A stretch of 38,203 bases of DNA from an uncultured Lachnospiraceae bacterium (GCA_902798585.1 CADBXF010000029.1:1-38203), one strand, 5' to 3'; positions 1 to 8,068 are shown, numbered from the stretch's first letter. The notes: generated by a model from the sequence alone, not told the origin. Numbers and translations: made by a program.

Positions 1-100
1 AAGCGAAAACAAAATGGATGCCCCCTGCAAGATACAGGGAAGCATCCATGTGTTTCGGTTGATCATAGATAATGTGTCCAGGATTCTGGGTACATATCAT
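1..100 (-). other. possible partial small ORF at window edge
   Basis: Reading leftward from an ATG at 98-100 there are 33 open codons running off the window edge. An AAAGGAG ribosome site sits about eight bases upstream. The predicted peptide (starting MICTQNPGHIIYDQ) is not recognised. It runs straight through the hairpin at 14-49, which looks like a terminator, so the two readings compete. The hairpin reading seems more likely, but sequence beyond the edge is needed to judge. Confidence 0.2.
9..49 (-). terminator. Rho-independent terminator-like hairpin
   Basis: On the minus strand ATGGATGC and GCATCCAT form the outer stem, and CCCTG/CAGGG the inner stem. The hairpin is followed by TTTTGTTTT. 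It lies about 130 bases after the stop of the membrane-protein gene at 180-677 and would end that leftward transcript. The alternative is that it is coding sequence of a small ORF reaching the window edge. Confidence 0.5.
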
Positions 101-112
101 ATGGCGTGCTCC

Positions 113-167
113 TTTGGTTCGCGCAATATGTTTGGTTCGCACAATTTGCTTGATTCGACGCAATATG
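113..167. repeat. three tandem imperfect 18-19 bp repeats
   Basis: Three consecutive units lie at 113-130, 131-148 and 149-167 (plus strand). The first is TTTGGTTCGCGCAATATG; the others differ at a few positions, and the third is one base longer. They lie between the stop codon at 180 and a possible AAAGGAG ribosome site at about 108-114. The function is unknown. Iterated binding sites for a protein or a decayed microsatellite are both possible. Confidence 0.6.
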
Positions 168-179
168 TGGTTTTGCAAC

Positions 180-677
180 TTACAGCACAATCCATTTCTT
201 GCGCTTGCGGTCATAGCCCGCCACGCGCTTCTTGCCGACATAGTCCTTCAGCGGAAGAATCAGCCAGTCTCCGAAGATGTGCTTCGTCTGCGCCGCGACA
301 GTTTCTCCTTCTTTGTCCACATTGATGCACAGCGAATGCATGCGCATGAAGCAATCGCCGACGGTTGGCTCAACAACCTGAACATCGGTCAGCTTGACAA
401 ACCGGTAATAAAGATACTGAACCAGCGCATATACAAAGAATACGCCGAAAAGTATCGATACCGGAAGCCATCCGTCACGCCACTTCTCCCAGTCCCCGCT
501 GATCAGCAAAGGAAGCGCCGAAAGTGCCTCGAGAACCAGCGTAAAAATCACATAACACAGATAATAAGCCGATACCGTGTTTCTTCCCCGATAATCTTCA
601 CGCTTCTCGTTCCTGTCTCCGGAAGCAATGACATTCTCATTGTCTCCCGCCTTGTTAAGATTGTAACCTTCTTTCAT
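180..677 (-). CDS. small two-TM membrane protein, unknown function
   Basis: This is a 165-residue protein that I do not recognise. The first 35 residues are hydrophilic and charged. Two hydrophobic segments follow at about 36-58 and 71-92, then a soluble C-terminal region of about 70 residues that contains mixed charge and a basic end. The layout suggests a membrane-anchored protein with a cytoplasmic tail, but no catalytic motif is visible. The ATG is preceded by AGGGGGG seven bases upstream. It lies 60 bases downstream of the YD-repeat protein gene (738-2051) on the same strand, with no T-run terminator on this strand between them, so the two are probably cotranscribed. It could be a small PH-like or signalling membrane protein, but that is not established. 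Confidence 0.7.
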   Translation of the reverse strand: MKEGYNLNKAGDNENVIASGDRNEKREDYRGRNTVSAYYLCYVIFTLVLEALSALPLLISGDWEKWRDGWLPVSILFGVFFVYALVQYLYYRFVKLTDVQVVEPTVGDCFMRMHSLCINVDKEGETVAAQTKHIFGDWLILPLKDYVGKKRVAGYDRKRKKWIVL

Positions 678-737
678 AAATAACCCCCCTTGTAACTGTG
701 TTGCTTATATTTCGGGCTCAGCCCGTTTTGTTTCCCC

Positions 738-2051
738 TCAATAGTATTTGATTTCCGAAACCGTTTCCTCCGTGACATTGCCGTTGGCATCGTAGGTCAC
801 CGATCTCGTCATGAGTCCATGCTCGTCGTGCTCATCGACAGCACGGCAGCCCTCGTTCTCACTGTCAAACACAACCTCGGTGATATACTCCTTAAGCTTT
901 CCGTCGGGATAGAATTTGCACTCCACGCGATTCACCCATTTTCCATCTTCAAGCTTGTCCCAGCGATAAATAAGAGGCCGATTTGTGTTGTACATGTATT
1001 TGTATTGTTCCATATACCCCGGGACGCGTTTCTTTCGATATTCCTGTACCAGCTGCTTTTCGAAATGCTCATCCATCTCGTAAATCTTGGTAACTTCCAC
1101 CGATTCTCCCGGAAAATCCGGGTCCTCTGCGTTATAATCCGTAACCGTTTGTCTTACCAGCTTGCCGTCCTCAAACACTGCTGTTTCACAGCTTCGGTTT
1201 TGTCTGTCGAAGAACTCCCAAACCACTCTCCCGTCGTCGTATGTCGAGCAGATTTCGTATGCGTAGTCCGAATCATCGTTCGTATGGTAAACATATTTAT
1301 CCGACGAACTCACGACAAGATCAAACTGTTTGGTCTCTTCGTTATAAACCTGCCGGTATCGAACACTTACGGAAATTGTACCGTCGTCGTTGAGCTCGGT
1401 AACACTGCTCACGGTCCTCTCCGACGGCTCCCCTGTCCGCCGGTTGGTGTCGTTGTCATATTCCGTGACTTTATTGGTAACGGGATTGTATTCGATGGCC
1501 ACATAAGTCGTATCCCCGTAGGTCACCTCTTTTCCGATGACAACTCCCTGATCGTTATATGTTGTCTTCGTAATCTCCTCGAGTCCGCCGTCGGACGACC
1601 TCTCACAGATTACCCGCTGCTGATCGTCGTACTCGTAATACCTGTAGGAAAGCAGTTCCTCGTCATCTCCCTCGTAACACTTCTCCGATGTAACAAGCTC
1701 GGTGTCCTTATAGTATTCGGTGTATCTCGCGCCGATTACCTTTTCACCGAACCAGCGCTCTTTGATTGACTTCGTCGCAATGACTCTTCCCTGACTGTCA
1801 TATTCCCGGCGCGTGATTTGCGGAGAGGAACCGACACCTTTTACAAACTCGTACACGAGGTTCCCGTCCTTGTCGAGGTAATGCCGCTCCTCCGTCTGGA
1901 GAACCTTCTTACCGTTTTCAACCTTATAGGTGCGCCTCTCGAAGCTCCCCGGTTCCTTCGGTATGGGCTTCTTATGTAATACCAGAACCAAGATAAGCGC
2001 TGCCGCTGCCAGCACGACCGCGATTCCCGCAATAATCAGTTTCTTCTTCAT
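738..2051 (-). CDS. membrane-anchored YD/RHS-like repeat protein
   Basis: This is a 437-residue protein with a short basic start, one hydrophobic segment at about 4-25 and a long hydrophilic remainder. It should be anchored in the membrane with the bulk outside. The body carries degenerate YD-type motifs (YDSQGRV, YDDQQRV, YNDQGVV, YDDGRVV, YDANGNV), as in the beta-strand repeats of RHS/wall-associated proteins. There is no toxin-like C-terminus and the length is far below true RHS proteins. A second protein of the same design is encoded at 22656-23855, so they form a paralogous pair. The ribosome site AGGAGGGGG lies four bases before the ATG. A near-perfect promoter (2102-2130) and a perfect palindrome (2076-2104) lie directly upstream, suggesting regulation at the transcription start. 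Its binding partner is unknown. Confidence 0.75.
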   Translation of the reverse strand: MKKKLIIAGIAVVLAAAALILVLVLHKKPIPKEPGSFERRTYKVENGKKVLQTEERHYLDKDGNLVYEFVKGVGSSPQITRREYDSQGRVIATKSIKERWFGEKVIGARYTEYYKDTELVTSEKCYEGDDEELLSYRYYEYDDQQRVICERSSDGGLEEITKTTYNDQGVVIGKEVTYGDTTYVAIEYNPVTNKVTEYDNDTNRRTGEPSERTVSSVTELNDDGTISVSVRYRQVYNEETKQFDLVVSSSDKYVYHTNDDSDYAYEICSTYDDGRVVWEFFDRQNRSCETAVFEDGKLVRQTVTDYNAEDPDFPGESVEVTKIYEMDEHFEKQLVQEYRKKRVPGYMEQYKYMYNTNRPLIYRWDKLEDGKWVNRVECKFYPDGKLKEYITEVVFDSENEGCRAVDEHDEHGLMTRSVTYDANGNVTEETVSEIKYY

Positions 2052-2071
2052 TTTACCCCCTCCTGATTCGC

Positions 2072-2104
2072 AAAAAATAGCGGTAAACTGTATTTACCGC
2101 TATT
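2072..2104 (-). terminator. 12-bp perfect inverted repeat with T-run; terminator and/or operator
   Basis: On the minus strand AATAGCGGTAAA, a five-base loop and TTTACCGCTATT form a perfect 12-bp stem, followed by a run of T. It lies about 75 bases after the stop of the rhodanese-TtcA gene, so it can act as that gene's intrinsic terminator. Its first arm overlaps the -10 box of the promoter of the YD-repeat gene. Only about ten bases separate its T-run from that gene's ribosome site. It could therefore also be a repressor operator straddling the transcription start. Confidence 0.7.
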
Positions 2105-2130
2105 GTATCAAACCACATGCCCGGTGTCAA
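2102..2130 (-). promoter_or_regulatory. sigma-A promoter of YD-repeat gene
   Basis: TTGACA (2125-2130), a 17-base spacer and TACAAT (2102-2107) on the minus strand give an almost perfect vegetative promoter. The expected start point is about 2095, inside the 12-bp palindrome. It points at the gene starting at 2051. Confidence 0.8.
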
Positions 2131-2177
2131 GGGCTTTTCGGAAATATTTGGTTTTACATGCGTTTGAAGCGCTTTTT

Positions 2178-3323
2178 TCAATAATCGTCCAGGAAACTGT
2201 GTTTAACACCGTCCTTTTTATAGGCGAGCACCGTGCTCAGATTCACATTTTCCATGCTGTTGAAAATGTTGGTCTCCACGAACGGATTGGTCTTCTTGAG
2301 CTCCGCGATCAGTTTCTTCGTCTCCAAGCGTTTCGACGATGTCGTACCGTCCTCATGGCAGGTCGAGCAGGTGTCCGTAAAATGGCACGCGCACTGCAGA
2401 AAATGCAGCTCGTTGAATTCCCGCCATGCGATGATATCGCTCTCGCGCACGAAATACATCGGCCGAATCAACTCCATCCCCGCAAAATTGGTACTGTGCA
2501 GCTTCGGCATCATCGTCTGCACCTGGGCGCCGTGAAGCATTCCCATCAGAATGGTTTCAATCACATCGTCAAAATGGTGTCCGAGCGCAATTTTGTTGCA
2601 CCCGAGCTCCTGCGCCTTGCTGTACAAATACCCCCGCCGCATTCTCGCGCAGAGGTAGCACGGGCTCTTCTCCACCGTATCCACGGTATCGAAAATGTTG
2701 CTCTCAAAGACGGTAATCGGAATTCCGAGCGCCTTCGCATTGCTCTCAATCAGAGCCCGGTTGTCCGCATTGTAGCCCGGGTCCATCACGAGAAATGTCA
2801 GGCTGAAATCCACCTTGCGATGTCTCTGCAGCTCCTGAAAAAGCTTGGCCATCAGCATGGAATCCTTGCCGCCGGAGATGCACACCGCAATCCGGTCTCC
2901 GTCCTGAATCAGCCGGTATGTTTTGCAAGCCTTTGCAAACGGAGTGAGGAGCTGTTTATGGAACTTCTTGCGAATGCTCTCCTCGGCCCTCCGCTGTCTC
3001 TCGCCGTCCTCTTCCACCTGCGCCAGAGCTGCCCGCACATACCCGATATAACCGCCGGCAAGGCTGTAGCACTCGCGGCCCGAAATCCCAGGAACATCCT
3101 CGAGCTCCCTCGATTTGCGCCCGATCTGGCAATAAAACACAAGCTTTTTGTCCCCCGGAATCGCCGCGAGCTTCGCTCCGGCATCCCCGTCCAATTGCTC
3201 CGCGGGGATACTCAAAGCCCCCGGCATCATCCCGTAGGAAATGAGCTCCTCATCCCGGATATCGATGAGTCTATAGGAGTCCTCCGCCCATGTGCGAAGC
3301 TCCTCCAGGGTTATTTCTTCCAT
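2178..3323 (-). CDS. rhodanese-TtcA fusion, tRNA 2-thiocytidine type sulfurtransferase
   Basis: This 381-residue protein joins an N-terminal rhodanese domain (about 1-100, catalytic Cys65 in YCQIGRKS) to an ATP-PPase domain of the TtcA/TilS class. The P-loop SGGKDS is at 150-155. Cys222 and Cys225 in PCYLCARMRRG, with further cysteines at 311, 313, 319 and 322, fit TtcA-type iron-sulfur or zinc ligands. TtcA enzymes thiolate cytidine 32 of tRNA. The fused rhodanese could deliver persulfide sulfur directly; that is inference. The ATG has only a distant AAAGGA (about 14 bases), so the start is less certain than others. The gene follows the SPKTG surface-protein genes with a 61-base gap and no terminator, so it may share their transcript. 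A hairpin terminator follows at 2072-2104. Confidence 0.85.
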   Translation of the reverse strand: MEEITLEELRTWAEDSYRLIDIRDEELISYGMMPGALSIPAEQLDGDAGAKLAAIPGDKKLVFYCQIGRKSRELEDVPGISGRECYSLAGGYIGYVRAALAQVEEDGERQRRAEESIRKKFHKQLLTPFAKACKTYRLIQDGDRIAVCISGGKDSMLMAKLFQELQRHRKVDFSLTFLVMDPGYNADNRALIESNAKALGIPITVFESNIFDTVDTVEKSPCYLCARMRRGYLYSKAQELGCNKIALGHHFDDVIETILMGMLHGAQVQTMMPKLHSTNFAGMELIRPMYFVRESDIIAWREFNELHFLQCACHFTDTCSTCHEDGTTSSKRLETKKLIAELKKTNPFVETNIFNSMENVNLSTVLAYKKDGVKHSFLDDY

Positions 3324-3384
3324 TTGTACCGAATATATCCTTTACAATCTTTCTGTGACGCCGGTTTGCTCCGTTGCGCCGGAT

Positions 3385-5460
3385 TTATTTCGCCGCTTCC
3401 CTGCGACGGAGCGCGCAGAAGCACAAGCCTGTCACGGCAATCACGACAGCCGCTGCAAGCGGTGCTGCAGGGAGTCCGTCCCCGGTCTTGGGGGATTCCA
3501 TGCGACCCGTTTCGGCTGTCTTCTCAACCTCAAGCTTCACTTCACTCGTTCCGTCGGAAAATACAACCGTCACGGTGTGCTCTCCTGCAGGAAGCGTCCT
3601 GAGCGTTGCCTCAGCGATTGTGACAATCGTGCTTCCCCGCTTAACATCTGCCTCGACAGGGGCTCCGTCAATCAATGTCTCACGGTATTTTTCGAAAGAT
3701 GTATCTTCTGCCTCATTGCTCTTGAAAGTAAGAACGAGATCTCCGCTCTCCCACTCGACGGTTTCGCCGCCCTGCGAACTGTACTGAATCGGCTCTCCCT
3801 CCGTGGCGCCGCACACCTCGCAGGTCTTCGGCGCATCTGCGGTGGCAGGCTTCCACTTGTGGCCCGTCGCCGGAATTACGATATCTTCCTCCGTCGCAAC
3901 CGTGTTGCCTTCACCGTCAAGGAACTTCTCCTCGCAGGTGTCACAGCTCCAGTACTCCGCATGACCGTCCGTCGTGCAGGTCGCCTCCACGGCTTCGGTT
4001 TTTACAAGCACGCAGTTCCATACTGCATATAATGTAACGGAATTGTGGCTGACAACAATGTCATCGGGACCGACGGTACTGCTGACGCTGTCCGGGTTAT
4101 AACTCCAACCGAGAAAGGCATATCCCTTGCGGGTAAAAGCATTTTTCGGAAGCGGTATTCGCAGTCCTGTCGTTCCACGCAACGGCTCCATACTTCCCTC
4201 GCCGCCGTTCGGATCGAATGTGAGAACAAATTCAACCGTTTGAGCTTCACCGGCCAGCATCTGCTCAAGCGTCGTTCCGGCCTTGTATTTATTGATTTTT
4301 CCGGTCAATTGAACGGTCTCGCCGCCGACCTCCCCGGTCGTGCAAAGTTCAACCTCGGCTCCGTCGGAATAAGAAGTTTCGGTATTGTGACGAACGCCGG
4401 TGCCGACTGCAGCGCCGTTCGCGAGTATATCCCCCTTCGAATTCTTCAGCATTCCGCCCGCTGTATGAACAACAGCGGTACCGCTGATGGTGATTCCGCT
4501 TACCGTGCCGCATTCCTTTACGGGGTCACCCATCGATTGCTGAATACCCGCACTGTAGTATTGACCGCATCCGATTCCCGGGCCGCCGTCACCGCCGACG
4601 GCATATACGGTTCCTCCGGTGACAGTGATATTCGTGCAATTGGCCAAAAGCCCGCTGCCTAATCCCGCAGCGCCGTCACCGCCGATTGCCGTCACGGTTC
4701 CGCCGGTGATGGTGACATTTGAACAATGACCGTAATTTCCGCCGCCGATTCCCGCAGCGTTGTCACCGCCGATTGCCTTCACGATTCCTCCGGTAATGAC
4801 AATGTCCGTACCGTTTCCGAAATAATCATACGGATTGTCTTTATTTCCGCCGCCGATTCCCGCACCGCAGGTACCGCCGATGGCGGTCACGGTTCCGCCG
4901 GCAATCTTGATCTTTGAGCCGGAAAATCTTTCAACACCGCCGATTCCGGCTGCACCACTACCTCCGGCTGCAATCAGCTCATTGCTGTTATCGTCCGCCG
5001 ATATTGTCAGCCAGCCCTGAGTATCGGTTTCATATTCAAAACCATTGCTTCCTAAACTCCTCGGCACTGTCTTTTCAATCGCGGAACGCATCGGTCCCCC
5101 GGTAAGGCAGCTTTTTCCTTCCAATTGAATTGTTACATTTCCTTCCCCTTCGACAACAACCGCATTCGCGTTGTTATCGGGGCGAACTGCAGACAGATCA
5201 ACGGTCAGATTCCGAAAGATTACCGTGATGTTTTCCCCTGAATCTGCTGAGATATCCAAACCGTATTCCGAAGAGTTCCCTGTCACAACCACCGGTTTTC
5301 CGTCCCCGGTAGTTGCGTCGATTATAACGCGCGAAGTCGCATCGGACATATCGATGATGTACTCGTCCTCCGCCTTGCTCACCTGCGACTTCACCGTGCA
5401 CATTCCGCCGGTCAAAATCGCACACAACAGCAAACCTACGATTCTTCTCCGATGTTTCAT
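3385..5460 (-). CDS. SPKTG cell-wall-anchored beta-repeat surface protein (copy 1)
   Basis: This is a 691-residue secreted protein. A signal peptide covers about 1-30 (MKHRRRIVGLLLCAIL, then VSKAED). A beta-rich region follows, with iterated GGTVTAIGGDGAAGIGGG-type units (about 165-330) predicting a parallel beta-helix. Next come an InlB/Listeria-Bacteroides repeat (FDPNGGEGSM to TLYAVW, about 410-480) and a module with paired cysteines (CTTDG, CDTCEEKF, CEVCG, about 485-555). An Ig-like X2-type domain lies at about 560-645. The protein ends with SPKTGD (656-661), a hydrophobic stretch and a basic tail. That is a sortase signal of the (S/P)PxTG kind, though no sortase lies in the window. The N-terminal part resembles carbohydrate-binding beta-helix proteins, so glycan binding is a guess. 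The ribosome site AGGGAGG lies four bases before the ATG. It is a tandem paralogue of the gene at 5553-7652. Confidence 0.85.
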   Translation of the reverse strand: MKHRRRIVGLLLCAILTGGMCTVKSQVSKAEDEYIIDMSDATSRVIIDATTGDGKPVVVTGNSSEYGLDISADSGENITVIFRNLTVDLSAVRPDNNANAVVVEGEGNVTIQLEGKSCLTGGPMRSAIEKTVPRSLGSNGFEYETDTQGWLTISADDNSNELIAAGGSGAAGIGGVERFSGSKIKIAGGTVTAIGGTCGAGIGGGNKDNPYDYFGNGTDIVITGGIVKAIGGDNAAGIGGGNYGHCSNVTITGGTVTAIGGDGAAGLGSGLLANCTNITVTGGTVYAVGGDGGPGIGCGQYYSAGIQQSMGDPVKECGTVSGITISGTAVVHTAGGMLKNSKGDILANGAAVGTGVRHNTETSYSDGAEVELCTTGEVGGETVQLTGKINKYKAGTTLEQMLAGEAQTVEFVLTFDPNGGEGSMEPLRGTTGLRIPLPKNAFTRKGYAFLGWSYNPDSVSSTVGPDDIVVSHNSVTLYAVWNCVLVKTEAVEATCTTDGHAEYWSCDTCEEKFLDGEGNTVATEEDIVIPATGHKWKPATADAPKTCEVCGATEGEPIQYSSQGGETVEWESGDLVLTFKSNEAEDTSFEKYRETLIDGAPVEADVKRGSTIVTIAEATLRTLPAGEHTVTVVFSDGTSEVKLEVEKTAETGRMESPKTGDGLPAAPLAAAVVIAVTGLCFCALRRREAAK

Positions 5461-5620
5461 GGTAACCTCCCTGCCATCGTCCCGCGGCTGAACTCTGCCT
5501 TCCGGTTCGGGGGATTCGCCGGTTCTTCATCGAACCCGATGCCCGTGCAAACTCAGAACATGTCTCCGTTATACTTCTTCCGCACAATCACCGGCAATAC
5601 GACAAGCAAAACAAAGCCGG
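5461..5620. repeat. duplicated segment, copy A (spacer plus 3' coding tail)
   Basis: The 92-base spacer at 5461-5552 matches 7653-7744 in exact length, with about 13 differences by eye. Similarity continues through the 3' end of each upstream gene to about 5620 and 7812. It also continues into the 5' end of each downstream SPKTG gene. Together these mark a tandem duplication. Confidence 0.8.
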
Positions 5621-7652
5621 CCGCAGCAATCGCGGCAGCCACGGCAAGCGGCATCGCAGGAAGTCCGTCGCCGGTCTTAGGCGATTCCATACGAATCGTC
5701 TCCACTGTCTCTTCCGGTGTTTTCTCAATATCCAGCTTCACTTCACTCGCTCCGTCGGAAAATGCGACCTTAAGGGTGTGCTCGCCTGCGGCAAGCTCCC
5801 TGAGTGTCGCTTCGGAGATAGTAACAATCGTGCTGCCCCGTTTAACATCTGCCGTAATTACGACTCCGTCAATCGAAGTCTCACGATAGTTTTCGAAAGA
5901 CAAATCTTCCTCCTGATTGCTCTTGAAGGTGAGAACAATATCTCCGCTCTTCCACTTGATGGGACTGTCGCCCTGGAAGAGATACCGAACCGGTTCTCCC
6001 TCAGCGGCGCCGCATACCTCGCAGATCTTGGGCGAATCTGCCGTGGCGGGCTTCCATGTATGACCCGTCGCCGGAATCACCAAATCCTCCTCCGTCGCAA
6101 CTGTCTTGCCGGCAGCATCCAGGAACTTCTCCTCGCAAGTGTCGCAGCTCCAGTATTCTTTACATCCGTCAGCCGTACAGGTCGGCTCCACGGCTTCGGT
6201 TTTTACAAGCACACATTTCCAAACAGCATACAAGGTAACTGTAACGGAATTTTTGAGGATGACAATCTCATCGGTGCTGATGATTTCGCTGTCAGGCTCC
6301 GAACTGTAGCTCCATCCGAGGAAAACATATCCCTTGCGCACAAAAGCATTTTCCGGAAGCGGTATCGGCAACCCTGTCGTCCCGTGTTTCGATTCCATAC
6401 TTCCCTCACCGCCGTTCGAATCGAACTCAAGAACATATTCGATCTTCTCAGCTTCACCGGACAGAATCTGCTTATCCGTAGTTCCGTATTCATATTTGCT
6501 TACATTTCCTGTCAATTTCAGGGTCTTGCCGTCGACTTCCCCTGTCGTGCAGATTTCAATCTCGTCTCCGTCGGAACAGGCATCAGAGCTCACCTCTTGA
6601 ACGCCGTAGCCGATTGCAGCCGCCTTTGCAACCATGCTTTGACTAAACTCCCTGATTCCTCCCGCTGCATGGACATCAGCGGTTCCGGTGATGATAATCC
6701 CGCTTACCTTTCCGAGTTCGTCAGCTGAATCTTGCTGACGGTTGTATTGGCCGCCGCCGATTCCCGCTCCGCCGTTACCGCCCACGGCGTACACGGTTCC
6801 CCCGGCAATGGTAATGTTCTCGCAGTTACCCATAGCTCCGCTGCCGATTCCCGCAGCCCCGTCACCGCCTATGGCAGTCACGATTCCTCCGGTAATTGTA
6901 ATATTCGAACCTTGTCCGAAATAGCCGCCTCCGATTCCCGCAGAGCCGTCACTGCCTATAGCAGTCACGATTCCGCCGGTTATAACTATATTCTCACCGT
7001 TTGAGGCTTTCCTATAGGAAGGCTTATGTCCGCCGCCGATTCCCGCAGCCCCGTCACCGCCTATGGCAGTCACGGTTCCGCCGGCAATCCTGATTTTTGA
7101 ACCGGTATTTTCGAGATAACCACCGATTGCCGCACCGTTTGAACCGCCTTTTACAACAAGCTCATTGCTGTCATCATCCGCCGTTATCGTCAGCCAGCCT
7201 TCGATTGATGCTGCATTATAGCCCTCTCCACCCTTAACCTTATTGATACCGGGTCTCAGGGGTCCCGCGATAATACTGTTTTTTCCCTCGAGCTTAATTG
7301 TAACATCTCCCTCCCCCACGACAAAAATCGCACTTTTATCCATGTCTATACCGACGTTGGTCATGTCAATGCTCAGGTCGCGGAAGATTATCGTGATATT
7401 TTCCCCTTTATTTGCTCTAATATGCAGCCCGTATGAACTGGATGACCCGGTTATAACCAACTGCTTACCCTCACCGGTAGACGAGTCGATTACAAAGCGC
7501 CTATCCGCATTAGCCATATCGTAGATAAACTCTTCCTTCGATTCGTCCGTCGATTCATCCTCCGCCTTACTTACATGCGACATCGCTGCACACATCCCCA
7601 AAGCCAATATTGCGCACAGCAGCAACACTACGATTCCTTTTCGGTGTTTCAT
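5553..7652 (-). CDS. SPKTG surface protein (copy 2) with chimeric C-terminal tail
   Basis: This 699-residue paralogue of the 3385-5460 product has the same order: signal peptide (MKHRKGIVVLLLCAILALG), beta-helix-like GGIVTAIGGDGAAGIGGG units (about 170-335), InlB-type repeat, paired-cysteine module, X2-like domain and SPKTGD at 657-662. The reading frame is open 30 codons further upstream. The ATG at 7650-7652 is chosen because AGGGAGG sits four bases before it and a proper signal peptide begins there. The last residues (AAGFVLLVVLPVIVRKKYNG) do not match copy 1. They closely match the end of the DUF3784-like protein encoded at 7745-8068. The sorting tail is thus a fusion made at a duplication joint, and it ends DMF instead of in an arginine-rich tail. 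Sorting may still work because RKK follows the hydrophobic segment. The ligand is unknown. Confidence 0.85.
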   Translation of the reverse strand: MKHRKGIVVLLLCAILALGMCAAMSHVSKAEDESTDESKEEFIYDMANADRRFVIDSSTGEGKQLVITGSSSSYGLHIRANKGENITIIFRDLSIDMTNVGIDMDKSAIFVVGEGDVTIKLEGKNSIIAGPLRPGINKVKGGEGYNAASIEGWLTITADDDSNELVVKGGSNGAAIGGYLENTGSKIRIAGGTVTAIGGDGAAGIGGGHKPSYRKASNGENIVITGGIVTAIGSDGSAGIGGGYFGQGSNITITGGIVTAIGGDGAAGIGSGAMGNCENITIAGGTVYAVGGNGGAGIGGGQYNRQQDSADELGKVSGIIITGTADVHAAGGIREFSQSMVAKAAAIGYGVQEVSSDACSDGDEIEICTTGEVDGKTLKLTGNVSKYEYGTTDKQILSGEAEKIEYVLEFDSNGGEGSMESKHGTTGLPIPLPENAFVRKGYVFLGWSYSSEPDSEIISTDEIVILKNSVTVTLYAVWKCVLVKTEAVEPTCTADGCKEYWSCDTCEEKFLDAAGKTVATEEDLVIPATGHTWKPATADSPKICEVCGAAEGEPVRYLFQGDSPIKWKSGDIVLTFKSNQEEDLSFENYRETSIDGVVITADVKRGSTIVTISEATLRELAAGEHTLKVAFSDGASEVKLDIEKTPEETVETIRMESPKTGDGLPAMPLAVAAAIAAAGFVLLVVLPVIVRKKYNGDMF

Positions 7653-7812
7653 GGTAACCTCCCTGCCGTTCTCCGACGGCTGAACTCTGCGTTCCGGTTT
7701 GGGGGATTCTCCGTTTTCTCGTTGAACCCGATGCCCGTGCAAACTCAGAACATACCTCCGTTATACTTCCTCTGAACAATCACCAGCAGCACAATAAACA
7801 AGACAAAGCCTG
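7653..7812. repeat. duplicated segment, copy B (spacer plus 3' coding tail)
   Basis: This is the partner of 5461-5620. It contains the spacer between the DUF3784-like gene and copy 2 of the SPKTG gene, plus the 3' end of the DUF3784-like gene. AAGCCTG at 7806-7812 also occurs at 3425-3431 within the tail of SPKTG copy 1, which is a possible microhomology for the joint. Confidence 0.8.
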
Positions 7813-8068
7813 CCGCGAGCACGGAAAATGCTGCTATCTTAACAGCCCGCGCATCTCCGAACAACGCAATAACTCCGCTGATTACAAGCGCGCCAGCCAT
7901 CACAAGCATCGTTTTTCCGAACCCTCTGCCGTACGCTTTCCGCGCCTCCGGCGTCACCTTTTCCTGATGATAGCTGATAATCAATTTCGTATTTCCCCGA
8001 TAAATGGAAATCCCAACCGCCGCAAACAGCACCGCAACGGCCAACAACACAACCGCCGCCGCAATCAT
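7745..8068 (-). CDS. DUF3784-like small membrane protein
   Basis: This is a 107-residue protein with three hydrophobic segments (about 1-23, 54-70 and 77-99). A polar loop after the first contains NTKLIISYHQEKVTPEARKA. This resembles the small DUF3784 family of Firmicutes, where LIAGY-type residues follow the first helix and a charged stretch leads to the second. The family's function is unknown. The ATG at 8066-8068 has AGGGAGG seven bases upstream. It is the first gene of the leftward unit that continues with the two SPKTG proteins, 92 bases apart from the next. A promoter lies at 8148-8176. Its C-terminal RKYNGGMF end was copied onto SPKTG copy 2. The family call rests on pattern memory and is moderate. 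Confidence 0.7.
   Translation of the reverse strand: MIAAAVVLLAVAVLFAAVGISIYRGNTKLIISYHQEKVTPEARKAYGRGFGKTMLVMAGALVISGVIALFGDARAVKIAAFSVLAAGFVLFIVLLVIVQRKYNGGMF

Noticed and set aside
738..2051. RHS/contact-dependent toxin
   Set aside because: YD-like motifs are present, but the protein is short, has no RHS core end, no toxin tip and no adjacent immunity gene.
2103..3602. Long plus-strand open frame (499 codons) opposite the rhodanese-TtcA gene
   Set aside because: The minus strand encodes a clear two-domain enzyme. The plus frame spans a terminator and two genes and has no domain.
4550..4960. Regularly repeated GC-rich units on the plus strand (also at 6750-7110) resembling a CRISPR or DNA repeat array
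   Set aside because: The units are the codons of the GGTVTAIGGDGAAGIGGG protein repeats of the two surface proteins. They vary as coding repeats do, without unique spacers of fixed length.
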